The notes beneath the pieces are model-generated. The model was not told the origin of the DNA. It saw nothing but the letters and a program-made list of their open reading frames with translations, and made no database searches. A stretch of DNA of 5,059 bases, taken from NCBI GenBank assembly GCA_902494605.1, contig CABUUG010000130.1:1-5059 (forward strand), in the 5' to 3' direction. Shown here piece after piece: positions 4,184 through 5,059 of the stretch. Every line of letters starts with the position of its first letter. Positions within the stretch are counted from its first letter, which is position 1. A program made the position numbers and the translations under genes. Source of the DNA: an uncultured Collinsella sp. GTDB lineage: Bacteria > Actinomycetota > Coriobacteriia > Coriobacteriales > Coriobacteriaceae.

Positions 4184-5059
4184 TTAGGCCTGCTCGGAAG
4201 CCTTGGGCTCGTCCTTGTACAGGACAAACGAGACGGCAAAGGAAACCAGCGCGGCGACAGCAAACATGATCGCGTACTGCACGGGCTGGGCCAGGCACAG
4301 CAGGATGCCGAAGATGCCGGTAACGCCGGTGCCGGAAGCGGCAAGCGAAGTGAGCGCGCAGACCAGGGCACCGCAACCGGCGCCGATGCAGGCGGCGATG
4401 AAGGGCTTAAAGAAGCGCAGGTTCACACCAAAGATGGCAGGCTCGGTAATGCCCATGAAGGCGGACAGAGCCGAAGGAAGCGCCAGGCCCTTAATCTTGG
4501 CATCGCGGGTCTTAAAGGCAACGGCGAGTGCGGCGCCACCCTGAGCGATGTTGGCAGCACTGGCGATGGGCAGCCAGTAGGTCACGCCGTACTGGGCAAG
4601 CTGGCCCAGGTCGATGGCGGTGTACATCTGGTGGATACCGGTAACGACCGTGGGGGCATAGAACAGGCCGACGATAAAGGAACCGATGCCGAAGGGCAGG
4701 GTCAGCAGGGCCTGGATCAGACCGAGGATGGCGTTCTCGGCCCAGACAAAGATGGGGCCGACGGCAACGAGCGTCACGAGCACGGTCACGAACACCGAGA
4801 CGAGCGGAGTCACAAAGAGGTCGAACATCTCGGGAACGATCTTGTGCAGGCGCTTCTCGAGGAAGGCCAGAATGGCGCAGGCGATGACGATCGGGATCAC
4901 ATGGCCCTGATAACCGACCCACTCAAAGCTGTACACGCCGGGAATGACAGTGACCATGGTCTGCACGCCCTCGGAGGCAACCGTATAGGCGCTCTGCAGC
5001 GAGGAGTTGATAAACGCACCGCCGACGACGGCACCCAGATACGGGTTGGCGCCAAAGGC
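4184..5059 (-). CDS. scrA: PTS sucrose permease EIIC, C-terminal part (5' end off the window)
   Basis: This is the membrane subunit of a phosphoenolpyruvate-dependent sugar phosphotransferase that imports sucrose as sucrose-6-phosphate. The visible 291 residues are open to the right edge (first residues AFGANPYLGAVVGG), so the internal GTG at 4966 is not the start. Several hydrophobic membrane segments are seen, e.g. HVIPIVIACAILAFL (53-67), VSVFVTVLVTLVAVGPIF (87-104) and AIMFAVAALVSFAVSFVL (263-280). Family landmarks are TGIHQMYTAID (140-150) and GITEPAIFGVN (203-213). The protein ends shortly after the last helix (YKDEPKASEQA) with no EIIA domain, the usual EIIBC plan of ScrA, so a separate EIIA must serve it. 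The EIIB domain and its cysteine would lie off the window. A trehalose or other glucose-family PTS is possible from this part alone; the scrB neighbour argues for sucrose. Confidence 0.92.
   Translation of the reverse strand, partial: AFGANPYLGAVVGGAFINSSLQSAYTVASEGVQTMVTVIPGVYSFEWVGYQGHVIPIVIACAILAFLEKRLHKIVPEMFDLFVTPLVSVFVTVLVTLVAVGPIFVWAENAILGLIQALLTLPFGIGSFIVGLFYAPTVVTGIHQMYTAIDLGQLAQYGVTYWLPIASAANIAQGGAALAVAFKTRDAKIKGLALPSALSAFMGITEPAIFGVNLRFFKPFIAACIGAGCGALVCALTSLAASGTGVTGIFGILLCLAQPVQYAIMFAVAALVSFAVSFVLYKDEPKASEQA

Noticed and set aside
4964..4966. GTG 4966 as start of the PTS permease
   Set aside because: The frame is open to the window edge, and the upstream residues (AFGANPYLGA) are typical of the family, so this is an internal Val.
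1..5059. CRISPR arrays, tRNA or rRNA genes, transposases, phage genes
   Set aside because: No regularly spaced direct repeats, cloverleaf or CCA-ended tRNA patterns, or integrase/transposase-like translations were seen on either strand.

Overview
The window looks like a piece of a high-GC, gut-type actinobacterial chromosome, most likely Coriobacteriia and close to Collinsella. This is inferred from base composition, codon use and the kind of genes present; there is no rRNA or other taxonomic marker. It holds five protein genes. Four are on the minus strand and one is on the plus strand, and two of them run off the window edges.

Left part (1-1312): the N-terminal 258 residues of IMP dehydrogenase (guaB, minus, C-terminus off the left edge) are divergent from a small plus-strand winged-helix regulator of the ModE N-terminal type (968-1312). 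The 193-bp spacer between them is rich in symmetry: overlapping candidate promoters in opposite directions, a triple GCCCAA/TTGGGC half-site cluster, and an inverted repeat in the regulator leader. Next comes a 133-bp gap between convergent genes (1313-1445). It is dominated by a perfect 22-bp inverted repeat with a nested inner hairpin (1353-1427) and no T-tract. It looks more like a dispersed palindromic or MITE-like element than a terminator.

Middle (1446-2456): a short, degenerate member of the cystathionine gamma-synthase (Cys/Met metabolism PLP enzyme) family on the minus strand. It keeps the family's fold landmarks, but the cofactor-phosphate motif is lost, the classical PLP-lysine motif is not recognisable, and about 50 N-terminal residues are absent. 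A strong intrinsic terminator (2461-2496) sits directly against its start codon.

Right part (2535-5059): a sucrose-use operon read leftwards. It has the C-terminal 291 residues of a sucrose-type PTS permease (scrA, N-terminus off the right edge), then a 107-bp spacer with two small hairpins, then a complete cytoplasmic GH32 sucrose-6-phosphate hydrolase (scrB), closed by the terminator. The permease imports and phosphorylates sucrose, and the hydrolase splits sucrose-6-phosphate into glucose-6-phosphate and fructose. The permease fragment has no fused EIIA domain, so a separate EIIA is expected elsewhere.

The items most worth a second look are the long perfect palindrome at 1353-1427 and the degenerate PLP-enzyme paralog with its terminator-abutted start.
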